Shown: one piece after another, positions 15,447 to 24,258 of the stretch | Numbering within the stretch: the first letter of the stretch is position 1 | Layout: each line of letters starts with the position of its first letter | Assembly: GCA_022821685.1 (NCBI GenBank) | Contig: JAJEDD010000030.1 | Span: forward strand, 1 to 57,545 | Direction of reading: 5' to 3' | DNA from: Acidimicrobiia bacterium | GTDB lineage: Bacteria; Actinomycetota; Acidimicrobiia; Acidimicrobiales; Aldehydirespiratoraceae | DNA: 57,545 nucleotides | Notes under the pieces: generated by a model | Told to the model about the DNA's origin: nothing | Seen by the model: the letters and a program-made list of their open reading frames with translations, nothing else | The model's database searches: none | Translations under genes and position numbers: made by a program

Positions 15447-17027
15447 ATGTCCGTCGCTCGCACCCGGTGCGTTGTCGCGCTGGTGGCCGCGGCTGTCTTG
15501 TCGGCCGGAATCCCTCCAACCGTGGCGGCTGAGACCAGCGGAGTCTGGTTCAGTGACGTGGCCGACGATGCGTGGTATGCACCACACCTCTCCCATATCG
15601 CCTCACTCGGCATCACCACTGGCTACCCCGACGGCACGTTCCAGCCCGATCAGCCGATCACGCGGGCCCACACCGCAGTCTTCATCGTGCGGGCATTGCA
15701 GCTCGAACCGTCCGGGAGCCTGGTTGGGCGCTTCGACGACGTCGCGGCCCGCGCCTCGTACGCACCCCACGTCGAACTGGTCGCGCAGCGGGGCATAACC
15801 ATCGGGTGCAACTCCAGTGGCACCATGTTCTGCCCGAATGCCCCCGTCACCAGAGCACAGGCGGCGCTGTACCTGGCCCAAGCCTTCGGGCTGCCGAGAG
15901 CGGGCGACGACGGCGACGGGGCCACCTTCTCGGATGCGGGCACCGATCATCCGGCCCACGAAGCCATCGAATCGGTCAACGCGGCCGGCGTCACCCGTGG
16001 CTGCCATTCCGAGCCAGCACGTTTCTGTGGGTCGCGGCCCGTCTCGCGGGCAGAGATGGCGGTGTTCCTCAGCCGGGCTCTGCGCCACCTCGAAGGTTCC
16101 GCGGCATCGACCGCCGAGCCCGCCGCATCGTCTGACGGTTGCCGTCAACTGTTCGACACTGCACTGGTCGAGCGGATCGCCGCAGCGCACCCCGGCGCCC
16201 GCTTCACCGCAGCCGTCCACGACCACCGCAGCGGCTGCGAATACCACCTGCACCCCGACCTGGAGCTAACCACGGCCAGCGTCATCAAGGCTCAGGTCCT
16301 GGCCGGGGTGCTGCTCACTGCCCAGGACGCAGGCCGCTCGCTCAGCGACTCCGAGGCTGTCGATGTCGAGCTGATGATGCACTACAGCCACAACCGGCCG
16401 CCCACATCACGGCTGTATGTGCAGGTCGGCGGCGCACAGGGCATGGAGGCACTGGACCAGCGCTTCGGAATTGCGGGCACCAGCCACACCGCTTGGTACG
16501 GCGGAACCCTGTCGACCGTCGAGGATCGGACACGGCTGGTGGAGCAGTTGCTCATCGGTGGTGGTCCGCTGACCGAGGCATCGGTGCGCATCGCCTGGGA
16601 GTGGATGTCGAACGCGAGCGCGGCGCAGAGCTGGGGCGTGACCGCGGGCCTTCCGCCTGGCTATCAGGCCGCGCTCAAGAACGGCTTCTATCCGCTGCGG
16701 GGCGGCGGCTGGCGAGCGGGGACCACCGGCGCGGTGCGCGACCCCGACGGCGGCTTCTACGCCATGACGGTCATGACCGACAACAATCCCAACGAGGCTT
16801 CAGGCATCGCGCTGGTCGAGAAGATCGCGCGCCACATCAACGCCGCGCTTACCGTCGGGCTGCCCGCGGAGCGCGCCGTGGACCTAGTCAACTGCATCGA
16901 GTCGCCGGCAGGATCGTCCTGGGCAGCGGCGGCTCGCCTGCTCGGCGACGTGGACGCGGCCAGGCTCAGGCGTCTCAACGGCGGCGAGGCCGAGGTCCTA
17001 GCCGGCCAGCGCGTCTGCTGGCCCTAG
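15447..17027 (+). CDS. S-layer-homology protein with class A beta-lactamase-like domain
   Basis: A 526-residue exported protein. A signal peptide (about residues 1-28, ending VAA) precedes three SLH modules (about 35-80, 95-145, 155-205), each with a YPDGTF- or RAEMAVF-type core. A linker follows, then a serine-hydrolase domain (about 225-480). The catalytic motifs are SVIK (Ser278, Lys281), SHN (314-316, in the SDN position) and KNG (411-413, in the KTG position). SLH modules normally bind secondary wall polymers or the S-layer, so the enzyme domain would sit at the cell surface. It may be a D,D-peptidase-like or inactive beta-lactamase relative; the class A Glu166 could not be placed. It is divergent from the ADH. 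Confidence 0.85.
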   Translation: MSVARTRCVVALVAAAVLSAGIPPTVAAETSGVWFSDVADDAWYAPHLSHIASLGITTGYPDGTFQPDQPITRAHTAVFIVRALQLEPSGSLVGRFDDVAARASYAPHVELVAQRGITIGCNSSGTMFCPNAPVTRAQAALYLAQAFGLPRAGDDGDGATFSDAGTDHPAHEAIESVNAAGVTRGCHSEPARFCGSRPVSRAEMAVFLSRALRHLEGSAASTAEPAASSDGCRQLFDTALVERIAAAHPGARFTAAVHDHRSGCEYHLHPDLELTTASVIKAQVLAGVLLTAQDAGRSLSDSEAVDVELMMHYSHNRPPTSRLYVQVGGAQGMEALDQRFGIAGTSHTAWYGGTLSTVEDRTRLVEQLLIGGGPLTEASVRIAWEWMSNASAAQSWGVTAGLPPGYQAALKNGFYPLRGGGWRAGTTGAVRDPDGGFYAMTVMTDNNPNEASGIALVEKIARHINAALTVGLPAERAVDLVNCIESPAGSSWAAAARLLGDVDAARLRRLNGGEAEVLAGQRVCWP

Positions 17028-17189
17028 AAGTCGAGCGGGGCGGCCCGATCCGGGCGCAGACCGCAGCGGCTGCGCGAGATGGAGCGTCGAGCGGTCGATT
17101 CATTTGCGGGTGCCGCGCTTGGGCCGGACCGCTCGTTCCTTCAAGGCTGTCGCTGTGTACCGGCCTGGTGTGCGCTCTATGGTCCTGCT

Positions 17190-17993
17190 GTGCGGGTTGG
17201 GATATCGCCCTTCGCCACTACCCGTGAGACGGCGCTTGAGCTGAGCCGGATCGCGGTGGAGGGCGGCCTCGACACCCTCTGGCTCGGCGACGGCTACCTC
17301 GCCAATCCCGACTTCGTGGGCTGGGCCGGCGCCATGGAGAGCATGACCGAGCTGGCCTGGCTGGCTGGACGGTTCCCCACCGCCCGCACCGGCATCGCCG
17401 CCGCCATCCTCCCGCTGCGAGATCCGGCCTGGCTTGCCAAACAAGCCAACACGCTGCACCGCACCGCCGGCGGCGGGTTCGTGCTTGTGGCCACGCCCGG
17501 ATTCTGGGCCCACGACCTCGAAGCTGGGGGCATCGCCTTCGGCGACCGGGCCGCGGTGTTCGAGCGCCGACTGGCCGACCTGCTCCGGCTGCTCGCAGAC
17601 GAGACCCTGTCGCCGGGACCGGCCGAATCCGGGCCGCCGCCGGTGTGGCTGGCCGGCGCGGCGGCGACCATGGCCCGAGCCGCCGCGCTGAGGCTGCCGT
17701 TCCTGTCGTCTCGGGCCACGCCCGACGAACTGGCCCCCGTCGCCCAGCGCTACTTCGACGCGGGCGGGACCACGCTGGCCCACCGCACCCGACTCGAGTA
17801 CGGCACCCATAACGTAGCCGGAGATGTCGTCGAGTGGCATGCGATCACCGGCTCCACCGACGAGATGGTCGACACCCTGGGCCGCTACCGGGAGCTCGGG
17901 GTGGCCGACCTGTCGATCATCGGAGGCCAGGACGATGCCAGCTCACTGCGAACAGTGGAGATCCTCGCCTCCGAAGTGATGCCCCAGCTATGA
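17190..17993 (+). CDS. Luciferase-like (probable F420-dependent) oxidoreductase
   Basis: A 267-residue TIM-barrel protein of the bacterial luciferase-like superfamily. It opens with VRVGISPFATTRETALELSR and carries GGLDTLWLGDG and ARTGIAAAILPL in the expected strand positions. The frame is open from 17079, but conserved sequence begins at the GTG used here. Such enzymes in mycothiol-making actinobacteria usually transfer hydride with cofactor F420. The substrate is unknown. It ends 79 bp before a convergent AhpD-like gene. Confidence 0.82.
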   Translation: MRVGISPFATTRETALELSRIAVEGGLDTLWLGDGYLANPDFVGWAGAMESMTELAWLAGRFPTARTGIAAAILPLRDPAWLAKQANTLHRTAGGGFVLVATPGFWAHDLEAGGIAFGDRAAVFERRLADLLRLLADETLSPGPAESGPPPVWLAGAAATMARAAALRLPFLSSRATPDELAPVAQRYFDAGGTTLAHRTRLEYGTHNVAGDVVEWHAITGSTDEMVDTLGRYRELGVADLSIIGGQDDASSLRTVEILASEVMPQL

Positions 17994-18072
17994 CACGGCC
18001 GGCGTCCATGCTCTACTGGGGCCGTGCTGGCGACCCGATGAGCTGGCCGCAGCCGTGACTCAGCGGCCGGTG

Positions 18073-18651
18073 TCAGCGCTCGCCTGGAACCGCGCTGGTG
18101 GCCTGGTGGGTGGCCGACATCGTGGAGCGGAGCCCGAGGCCCATCACCACGCGGTTGATGTAGGCGTAGTAGGCGACCATGTTGTTGAGATCGAGAATGT
18201 CGAGATCGCTCAGCCCGTGCTCACGCAGCCGATCGAGGTCGTCCTCGGAGGCCTCGGCGGGCGACAGGGTGAGCTTGGCCGCATACCCGCAGATGGCGTC
18301 GAAGCGCGCCTCGCCGGTGGCCACCGCGGCCGGGTCGGCGTCGATGGCGTCGAGCACCTCGGCGGCCAGGCCGAGAGACTCGAGCTTGAGCCTCAGCCCC
18401 GAGGCGCAGTGGTCGGTGCCGTTGAGCCGCGACGTCACCAGCGCAGCCGCCTGACGCTCGACGGCGGTGAGCTGCGACGGGCAGTGCTCGACCGCGCGAT
18501 AGAGCCGCAGGCGCTCCTCGACGATCGGCGGGTAGAGGCTGCCCAGCATGGTGAACTCGGCCGGCTCGCCCAGCGCGGCCGCCTGCCAGTCGTAGGCATC
18601 GCGCAGCGGACCCTCGGCGTCGGCCCACTCCACCGTGTCGATCCAAACCAT
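18073..18651 (-). CDS. AhpD/carboxymuconolactone-decarboxylase-like protein
   Basis: A 192-residue all-helical protein of the uncharacterised peroxidase-related branch. It shows ECPSQLTAVERQAAALVTS-type helices and a final NNMVAYYAYINRVVMGLGL segment. The redox site reads NGTDHCASG and has one Cys, where active AhpD-type proteins have CxxC. Disulfide-based peroxidase activity is therefore doubtful. It lies between two luciferase-like genes and is divergent from the second, with 82 bp between starts. Confidence 0.8.
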   Translation of the reverse strand: MVWIDTVEWADAEGPLRDAYDWQAAALGEPAEFTMLGSLYPPIVEERLRLYRAVEHCPSQLTAVERQAAALVTSRLNGTDHCASGLRLKLESLGLAAEVLDAIDADPAAVATGEARFDAICGYAAKLTLSPAEASEDDLDRLREHGLSDLDILDLNNMVAYYAYINRVVMGLGLRSTMSATHQATSAVPGER

Positions 18652-18733
18652 GGCCGCGATGGTAGACCGGCACCGTGAACAAGGTCACCGTTGCCTCCGT
18701 CGGTAGGCCGGGCATCGCCAAGTCGGCGCTGCG

Positions 18734-19777
18734 GTGACCGGCGACACTGCCCCGCTTGTCGAAGCGGCTGCCGGTGCCGCCGAGACAGGCAACGACAAAC
18801 TTCCCCGCACCGGGGTTTGGGTGTTCCCCGACCGGCCTGCGCCGGAGCTGGTCGACCTGGCCCGCCACGTCGAGGATCTCGGGCTCGACGAACTGTGGAT
18901 CGGCGACGAGGGACCGGCACGCGACCCCTTCGCGGTGCTGGCCGCCGCTGCGGTGGCCACCGGCCGGATCCGGCTGGCCACCGGCGTCACCAACCCCTAC
19001 GTGCGCAATCCCGGCTTGACCGCTGCCAGCATGCTGACCATCCACGAGCTCAGCCGCGGCCGAGCCGTGCTCGGAGTCGGGGCGGGAGGCCACATGTCGC
19101 TCGCCCCGTTCGGCCTGCAGGCCCGTCGGCCGCTGGAACGGGTGAGCGAGTTCCTCGACATCGCCCGAGCGGTCGCAACCGCCACCCCGGCTGCCGGATA
19201 CACACCTCCCGATGTCGCCATATCCGAGACGGCGGGCGGTGCGCCCATGCCGGTGTTCGTGGGCGCCCGCGGCCCCCGACTCAACCGGCTGGCTTCCGAG
19301 CGGGCCGACGGTGCCTTCGTGGCCGGCATGCCCCCGTTCCGCTATCGGGCCGTCGTGGGGTGGGCCCGCTCGGTGCGCCCGATCGACATCGCGCTGTATC
19401 CGAGCGTGGCCTTCACCGCCAAGGCGGCGGACCGGCACCGGCCCGAGCTGATCTGGTCGCTGCTCGACACCCCGCCGGACACCAGAGACGAACTCGGCAT
19501 AGACCTCGACGCGGTGCGGTCGGCGGCCGAAGCGATCCAGGCCGGCGACCCGCACCCGGCCCGAACCCTGATCGACGACACGCTGCTCGAACGGCTGATG
19601 CTGACGGGGCAACCTGCGGCGGTGGGCAAGCGCTTGGCGGAGTTGGTCCGCGAGCACCGGCCAACCAGCATCGGACTCGCTCTGTTGCAGGACGATCCGC
19701 ACGAGGGTGCAGCCCACGCAGCCGAAGCCTTCGCGGCCATGACCGCGGAACTCGCTGGAGCGAACCCGAATGGATGA
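18734..19777 (+). CDS. Luciferase-like (probable F420-dependent) oxidoreductase
   Basis: A 347-residue luciferase-like TIM barrel. After about 25 poorly conserved N-terminal residues come TGVWVFPDR, GLDELWIGDEG, IRLATGVTNPYVRNPG, LGVGAGG and PVFVGARGPRLNRLASERADG, all typical of F420-dependent methylene-H4MPT-reductase-like enzymes. The GTG start is the first of the frame; a later start inside the variable leader is possible. It leads a same-strand run of four genes (two luciferase-like enzymes, a serine hydrolase and an acyl-CoA synthetase). Confidence 0.85.
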   Translation: MTGDTAPLVEAAAGAAETGNDKLPRTGVWVFPDRPAPELVDLARHVEDLGLDELWIGDEGPARDPFAVLAAAAVATGRIRLATGVTNPYVRNPGLTAASMLTIHELSRGRAVLGVGAGGHMSLAPFGLQARRPLERVSEFLDIARAVATATPAAGYTPPDVAISETAGGAPMPVFVGARGPRLNRLASERADGAFVAGMPPFRYRAVVGWARSVRPIDIALYPSVAFTAKAADRHRPELIWSLLDTPPDTRDELGIDLDAVRSAAEAIQAGDPHPARTLIDDTLLERLMLTGQPAAVGKRLAELVREHRPTSIGLALLQDDPHEGAAHAAEAFAAMTAELAGANPNG

Positions 19778-19826
19778 GGGACCGCCGCGCCGCAGCTATT
19801 CGCTCGGCCAGGAAGTGAGGTGATCG

Positions 19827-20768
19827 ATGGTCGGGGTGATCAACCATGTGCCCAACCCAACCGTCGGCCAGGCGGTGGGGCTGGCCCAGGCGGCCGAGGG
19901 TGCCGGAGCGGCGTGGATCGGCGTTGCCGACGCCTTCTGGTGGCGCGACGTGTGGATGCTGCTCGCCGCAGTGGCCTCGGCCACCGAGCGGATCGAGATC
20001 GGCCCGGCCATGACCAACCCGTATCTGCGCCACCGGTTCCACGCTGCATCAGCGCTGGCCACGCTGCAGGAGATGGCACCCGGCCGCGTGTTCTGCGGCA
20101 TCACGGCCGGCGGATCGGAGGTCACCGCCGCAGCCCGCATCTCCCGGCGGGACTCGGCTGCGAGGGTCGCAGAGCTGAGTGCCTTCCTGCGTGAGGTCGC
20201 CGCCGGAGAACCGCTCGACGCCGCCTCGGGCCGACGACTCGACATCGCCCTGGATCCCGTTCCAATCCTGATGGCGGGGCGGGGCGATCAGATGCTGCGC
20301 ACCGCGGGCGCAATGGCTGATCGGGTGCTGCTGTGGGCCATCCCCGCGTCGGATCTTGAACGCTCGGTCTCCGTCGTAGGTGCCGGCGCGACGCACCGGC
20401 AGCAGCCGCCGGAACTGATCTGGGCCCCGCTGGTGCGCCAACACGACGCCCCTGCAGCATCGATCCAGCATGTCGCGGTGTACGCCGCGCTCAACACAGT
20501 CGCCGAGGTTCGCCAACACTGGGGACTCGACGCCGAGGGGGTCGAAGCCGTGAGGGCGCAGCTCGTGCGGGGCGACGTAGCCGCGGCTGATGCCCTCGTA
20601 CCGCCCGCCGCAATCGAGGATCTGGTGTTCGAGGACCTCGACCCGGCGCCCATCGCCGCCGTGGCCCGCCGGCTCGGCGTGTCGTCGCTGGCCGTGCCCG
20701 GATTCGATCCGGCGACGGTTGCCGGCCACATCGCCTGGGCCGCCTCCGTCGAAGCCCAGTTGGCGTGA
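19827..20768 (+). CDS. Luciferase-like (probable F420-dependent) oxidoreductase
   Basis: A 313-residue luciferase-like protein related to the preceding gene, with GAAWIGVADAFWWRD, IEIGPAMTNPYLRHR and PILMAGRGDQML. The ATG is preceded by a purine-rich AAGTGAGGTGA. The gap from the previous gene is 49 bp, so they are probably co-transcribed. Together with the upstream protein it may act on related substrates; they are not close copies of each other. Confidence 0.85.
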   Translation: MVGVINHVPNPTVGQAVGLAQAAEGAGAAWIGVADAFWWRDVWMLLAAVASATERIEIGPAMTNPYLRHRFHAASALATLQEMAPGRVFCGITAGGSEVTAAARISRRDSAARVAELSAFLREVAAGEPLDAASGRRLDIALDPVPILMAGRGDQMLRTAGAMADRVLLWAIPASDLERSVSVVGAGATHRQQPPELIWAPLVRQHDAPAASIQHVAVYAALNTVAEVRQHWGLDAEGVEAVRAQLVRGDVAAADALVPPAAIEDLVFEDLDPAPIAAVARRLGVSSLAVPGFDPATVAGHIAWAASVEAQLA

Positions 20769-20855
20769 TAGCCAGAGGGCCGAGCGGATAGACCCCCGAC
20801 TGCCCACAGTCGTGTCAGTCCCCGAGTGGCCAGCAACATGACAGGAGTGGCACCG

Positions 20856-22070
20856 ATGGTGTTGCAGCAGGATTTGCAGGCGATCCTCGACCGAGGGGTC
20901 GGCAACGGCGATGTGGTCGGCGCCGCCGCCCAGATCGTCAGCCCCGACAAAGTGCTGGCCGCGGCGACGGCCGGGGTCCGATCAGTCGACGACCGAGCCG
21001 TCGCAATGACGCTCGACACGGTCGGCTGGATCGCCTCCATGACCAAGGCCATCACCGGCACTGCGGCTATGCAGCTCGTGGAGCGGGGAGCGCTCCGGCT
21101 GGACATGCCCGCGTCGAGCGTGTTGCCCAACCTGGCCTCCGCAGGTGTGCTGGAGGGTTTCGACGCCGACGGGCAGCCTCGGGTGCGTCCGGCCAAGACC
21201 CCGATCACGCTGCACCATCTGCTGACCCACATCGCTGGGTTCGGCTATCCGTTCTGGAGCGAGCCTCTGCTCCGCTACCAGCGGGCCACCGGCACTGCCA
21301 CGATGACTAGCGGGGAGTTGGTGACACAACAGCAACTGCCGCCCGCGCTGTTCGATCCCGGCGAGCGCTGGATGTACGGCACCAGCCTCGACTTCGTGGG
21401 CCGCATGGTGGAGAAGGTCTCCGGCCAGACGCTGGGCGACTACTTCGACACGCACATCTGCGGGCCGCTGGGCATGGACTCCACCACCTTCAGCATCAGC
21501 AGCGAGCAGCAGACCCGCCGGGCCTCGATCCACACCCGGCGGCCCGACGGCTCGCTGACCGTCGCCGAGAACGCTCCGTCGCCCGATCCCGAGTACCCGT
21601 CGGGGGGTGGCGGCCTCTACAGCACGGTGGAGGACTACAGCCGCTTCCTGCAGATGATCCTGGGTCGAGGCAGCCGCGACGGCGTGCAGGTGCTGCGTCC
21701 CTCGACCGTCGCCCAGATGACGATCAACCACATCGGCGACCTGCAGGTGGAGGCTCTGCGCACCACGATGCCCGAACTCAGCTGCGACGTCGACTTCCTC
21801 CCCGGCATAGCCAAGGGCTGGGGCCTGACGTTCCTGATCAACGGGGATCCGCTGCCCACCGGACGGCCCGCCGGGGGGCTCATGTGGGCCGGCGTCGCCA
21901 ACTCCTACTTCTGGATCGACACCGTCAACCAGCTCGCCGGCACCTACCTCAGCCAGCAGCTCCCCTTCGGCGACCCCCGCAACCACCAGATCTACGCCGA
22001 CATCGAGACCGCCGTCTATGGCCATCTCAACTCTGCAACGGCCTCTCGGCGAGTCGCTGACCACAGATAG
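20856..22070 (+). CDS. Serine hydrolase, class C beta-lactamase/EstB-like esterase family
   Basis: A 404-residue protein with the SxxK motif SMTK (about residues 60-63) and the Tyr motif YGTS in the position of YxN. It also has the HHLLTHIAGF and GGGLYSTVEDYSRF motifs usual in EstB-type esterases and D-aminopeptidase relatives. No signal peptide is seen, so cytosolic esterase or amidase activity is likelier than cell-wall action. The frame opens at a GTG at 20826, but the ATG used here has GGAG eight bases upstream. It is third in the same-strand run. Confidence 0.87.
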   Translation: MVLQQDLQAILDRGVGNGDVVGAAAQIVSPDKVLAAATAGVRSVDDRAVAMTLDTVGWIASMTKAITGTAAMQLVERGALRLDMPASSVLPNLASAGVLEGFDADGQPRVRPAKTPITLHHLLTHIAGFGYPFWSEPLLRYQRATGTATMTSGELVTQQQLPPALFDPGERWMYGTSLDFVGRMVEKVSGQTLGDYFDTHICGPLGMDSTTFSISSEQQTRRASIHTRRPDGSLTVAENAPSPDPEYPSGGGGLYSTVEDYSRFLQMILGRGSRDGVQVLRPSTVAQMTINHIGDLQVEALRTTMPELSCDVDFLPGIAKGWGLTFLINGDPLPTGRPAGGLMWAGVANSYFWIDTVNQLAGTYLSQQLPFGDPRNHQIYADIETAVYGHLNSATASRRVADHR

Positions 22071-22092
22071 GACCGCAGAACGCTCCCAACCA

Positions 22093-22201
22093 AGAGGCCG
22101 AGCGAATAGGCGAGCGAATAGGCGAGCGAATCCGCCACATACGGCCTCGCTCCGCGCCCTGCCTGGATTGCCGGCGGGGTCGATCTATCCGCTCGGCCTC
22201 T
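22093..22201. repeat. Dispersed MITE-like repeat, end-to-end variant, copy B
   Basis: The left end AGAGGCCGAGCGAATAGG (from 22093) is matched by an inverted end CTATCCGCTCGGCCTCT (22185-22201) with one mismatch over 17 bases. The sequence GCGAATAGGCGA is repeated inside the left end. The middle differs from the other copies. It fills the gap before the acyl-CoA synthetase. Confidence 0.8.
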
Positions 22202-22213
22202 AGGGTCGCGACG

Positions 22214-23935
22214 GTGAGCGAGCCACACGATCAGCCGACGCCCGCCATGACGGTGGCCGAGGCCGACGCTGCCCTCACCGGGCCGGGCGGGTTCTTTGAG
22301 ATTGTCACCGACAACGTCGGCGGCATCGACATGGGCGTGGTGGCCGGTCCGCACCGGAGCCTGCGCGACCTGCTCGCCGCGTCGGCCAATCACGGAGGCG
22401 ACGGCTCGGCTCGCTACTACCTCTTCGACGGCGGTCGCCGCGCCACCTTCGCTGAGAACATCGACCATGCCGCAGCCCTGGCGGCGGCCCTCACGCAGCG
22501 CTACGGGGTGGAGCCCGGCGACCGGGTGGGGTTGCTGGGCGCCAACCAGCCGGGCTGGATCCAGGCCTTCTGGGGAACGGTCAGCGCCGGAGCGGTGGCG
22601 GTGGCCATGAACGGCTGGTGGAAGGGCGACGAGATCCGCTACGGCCTTGAGCTGACCGAGCCCAAGGTGCTGATCGCCGACCGTCGCCGCCTGGAGCGCC
22701 TCGACGGCGACCCGGGTATGCCGGTGATCGCCATGGACTCCGACCCTGACCCCACAGCCACCGCAACAGTCGACGGGCTGATCGAAGCCCATGCCGGTGC
22801 TTCCCTCCCCGACAGCCCGATAGCGATCGACGATCCGGCCGCCATCCTGTTCACCTCGGGCACCACCGGCCGCCCCCGCGGCGCCATCCAGACCCAGCGC
22901 AACTTCCTCGCCTACCTGGCCTGCGCCTACATGATCGGCGCCCGCCAGTTCCTGCGCTTCCCTGGTCAGCCGCTGGACGGCGGGCCGACCCTGGCCTGCA
23001 GTCCGCTGTTCCATGTGTCGGGCCTGCACGCCTGCGCGGTGACGGCCGTCGGCACCGGCGGCAGCCACGTATGGACCACCGGCCGCTTCGACGCCCAGAA
23101 GATCCTGCGCCTCACCGAGGAGCACCAAATCGCCCGCTGGTCGGGGGTGACCACCCAGATATGGCGGCTCATCGAGCATCGGAGCCTGGCCGACTACGAC
23201 ACCTCGTCGGTCACCGGCGTCGGCGGCGGCGGGTCCACATGGTCGCCGGAGCTTCAGGACACCTGCCGCCGGGCCCTGCCGCATGCCCGCATCAGCGTCT
23301 CGGTCGGCTACGGGCTCACCGAGAGTTCGGGCCTGGCCGCCAGCGCGGCCGACGACGTGCTGAAGGCCCATCCCGACTCGGTCGGCTACCCCCTGCCCAC
23401 CGTCGAAGTGCGCATCACCGACGACGACTGGGCTGAACTGCCCGAGGGCGAGACCGGCAACGTCTGCCTGTTCGGTCCGGTGGTCACGCCCGGCTACTGG
23501 AACGACCCCGCCGCTACCGCGGCGACCGTCCGCGACGGCTGGCTGCGCACCGGCGACTACGGCTACCTGCGAGACGGGCTGCTGTTCCTGGTGAGCCGGC
23601 GAAGCGACCTGATCATCCGCGGCGGCGAGAACATCTACCCGGCCGAGATCGAGCAGCGCCTCGACGCCCATCCCGAGGTGGCCGAGTCGGCCGTGGTTGC
23701 GGTGGAGCACCGGGAGCTGGGCCAGGAGGCGAAGGCGGTGGTGGTGGTCGCAGGCGAGCAGCCCCCCGACGGCCTGGTCGCGGCGCTGGAGTCCTGGGTG
23801 GCCGAGACGCTGGCCGACATCAAGGTTCCGGCCCACTGGGAGCTGCGAACCGAGCCGCTGCCCCGCAACGCCACCGGCAAGATCCTCAAGCAGGTGGTGC
23901 AGGGCGACGCCGACTACGGCTACATCGAGGAATAG
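22214..23935 (+). CDS. Acyl-CoA synthetase (AMP-forming, ANL superfamily)
   Basis: A 573-residue adenylate-forming ligase that activates a carboxylic acid to its acyl-CoA through an acyl-AMP. Motifs include the P-loop FTSGTTGRPRG (from about residue 213), GYGLTESSG, WLRTGDYG, the hinge FLVSRRSDLIIRGGENIYP and the adenylating Lys in NATGKILK (about 556). All catalytic features are present. The substrate cannot be read; the neighbours suggest a cyclic or aromatic acid route rather than general fatty acids. The GTG start lies 12 bp after a dispersed repeat. Confidence 0.93.
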   Translation: MSEPHDQPTPAMTVAEADAALTGPGGFFEIVTDNVGGIDMGVVAGPHRSLRDLLAASANHGGDGSARYYLFDGGRRATFAENIDHAAALAAALTQRYGVEPGDRVGLLGANQPGWIQAFWGTVSAGAVAVAMNGWWKGDEIRYGLELTEPKVLIADRRRLERLDGDPGMPVIAMDSDPDPTATATVDGLIEAHAGASLPDSPIAIDDPAAILFTSGTTGRPRGAIQTQRNFLAYLACAYMIGARQFLRFPGQPLDGGPTLACSPLFHVSGLHACAVTAVGTGGSHVWTTGRFDAQKILRLTEEHQIARWSGVTTQIWRLIEHRSLADYDTSSVTGVGGGGSTWSPELQDTCRRALPHARISVSVGYGLTESSGLAASAADDVLKAHPDSVGYPLPTVEVRITDDDWAELPEGETGNVCLFGPVVTPGYWNDPAATAATVRDGWLRTGDYGYLRDGLLFLVSRRSDLIIRGGENIYPAEIEQRLDAHPEVAESAVVAVEHRELGQEAKAVVVVAGEQPPDGLVAALESWVAETLADIKVPAHWELRTEPLPRNATGKILKQVVQGDADYGYIEE

Positions 23936-23965
23936 CATCCAATCAGAAAACATGATGCTTTTTGC

Positions 23966-23994
23966 TTGCATCTCATGTTCTTGACTGCTACCGT
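23966..23994 (+). promoter_or_regulatory. Possible promoter for a leaderless small-protein mRNA
   Basis: TTGCAT (23966-23971) and TACCGT (23989-23994) are separated by 17 bp. The second box ends eight bases before the ATG at 24003. That spacing would start transcription at about the start codon, as in leaderless actinobacterial mRNAs. The surroundings are AT-rich. Confidence 0.4.
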
Positions 23995-24002
23995 CGCCCG
24001 CA

Positions 24003-24239
24003 ATGGACCCGACCATCGCAGCCACCGTCATCGGCGTCTTGCTGACCGTCGCATTCGGTGCCTTCGCCACGGCGTTCGCGTGGCTGCGATCCGACATGAA
24101 CGCCCGGTTCGACAAGATGGACGACAAGGTGGACGCTCGCTTCGAGCGGCTAGAGGGCAAGGTCGACGGCCTCATCATGACGCTTGCCCGCAATGGCTAC
24201 CTGACCGAGCCGGACAACGCGTCAGGAACAGACGACTGA
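24003..24239 (+). CDS. Small membrane protein with coiled coil
   Basis: A 78-residue protein: one transmembrane helix (about residues 5-27), a basic/acidic amphipathic segment of repeated RFDKMDDKVDARFERLEGKV type (about 33-55), and a polar tail. The heptad-like pattern suggests self-association or partner binding on one side of the membrane. It resembles the short hemolysin-XhlA-like or MDAKFEK-type proteins in outline, but I do not recognise a defined family. It has its own AT-rich upstream region and is convergent with the MFS gene. Confidence 0.7.
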   Translation: MDPTIAATVIGVLLTVAFGAFATAFAWLRSDMNARFDKMDDKVDARFERLEGKVDGLIMTLARNGYLTEPDNASGTDD

Positions 24240-24258
24240 ACCTCCGTAGAGGGCGGGT

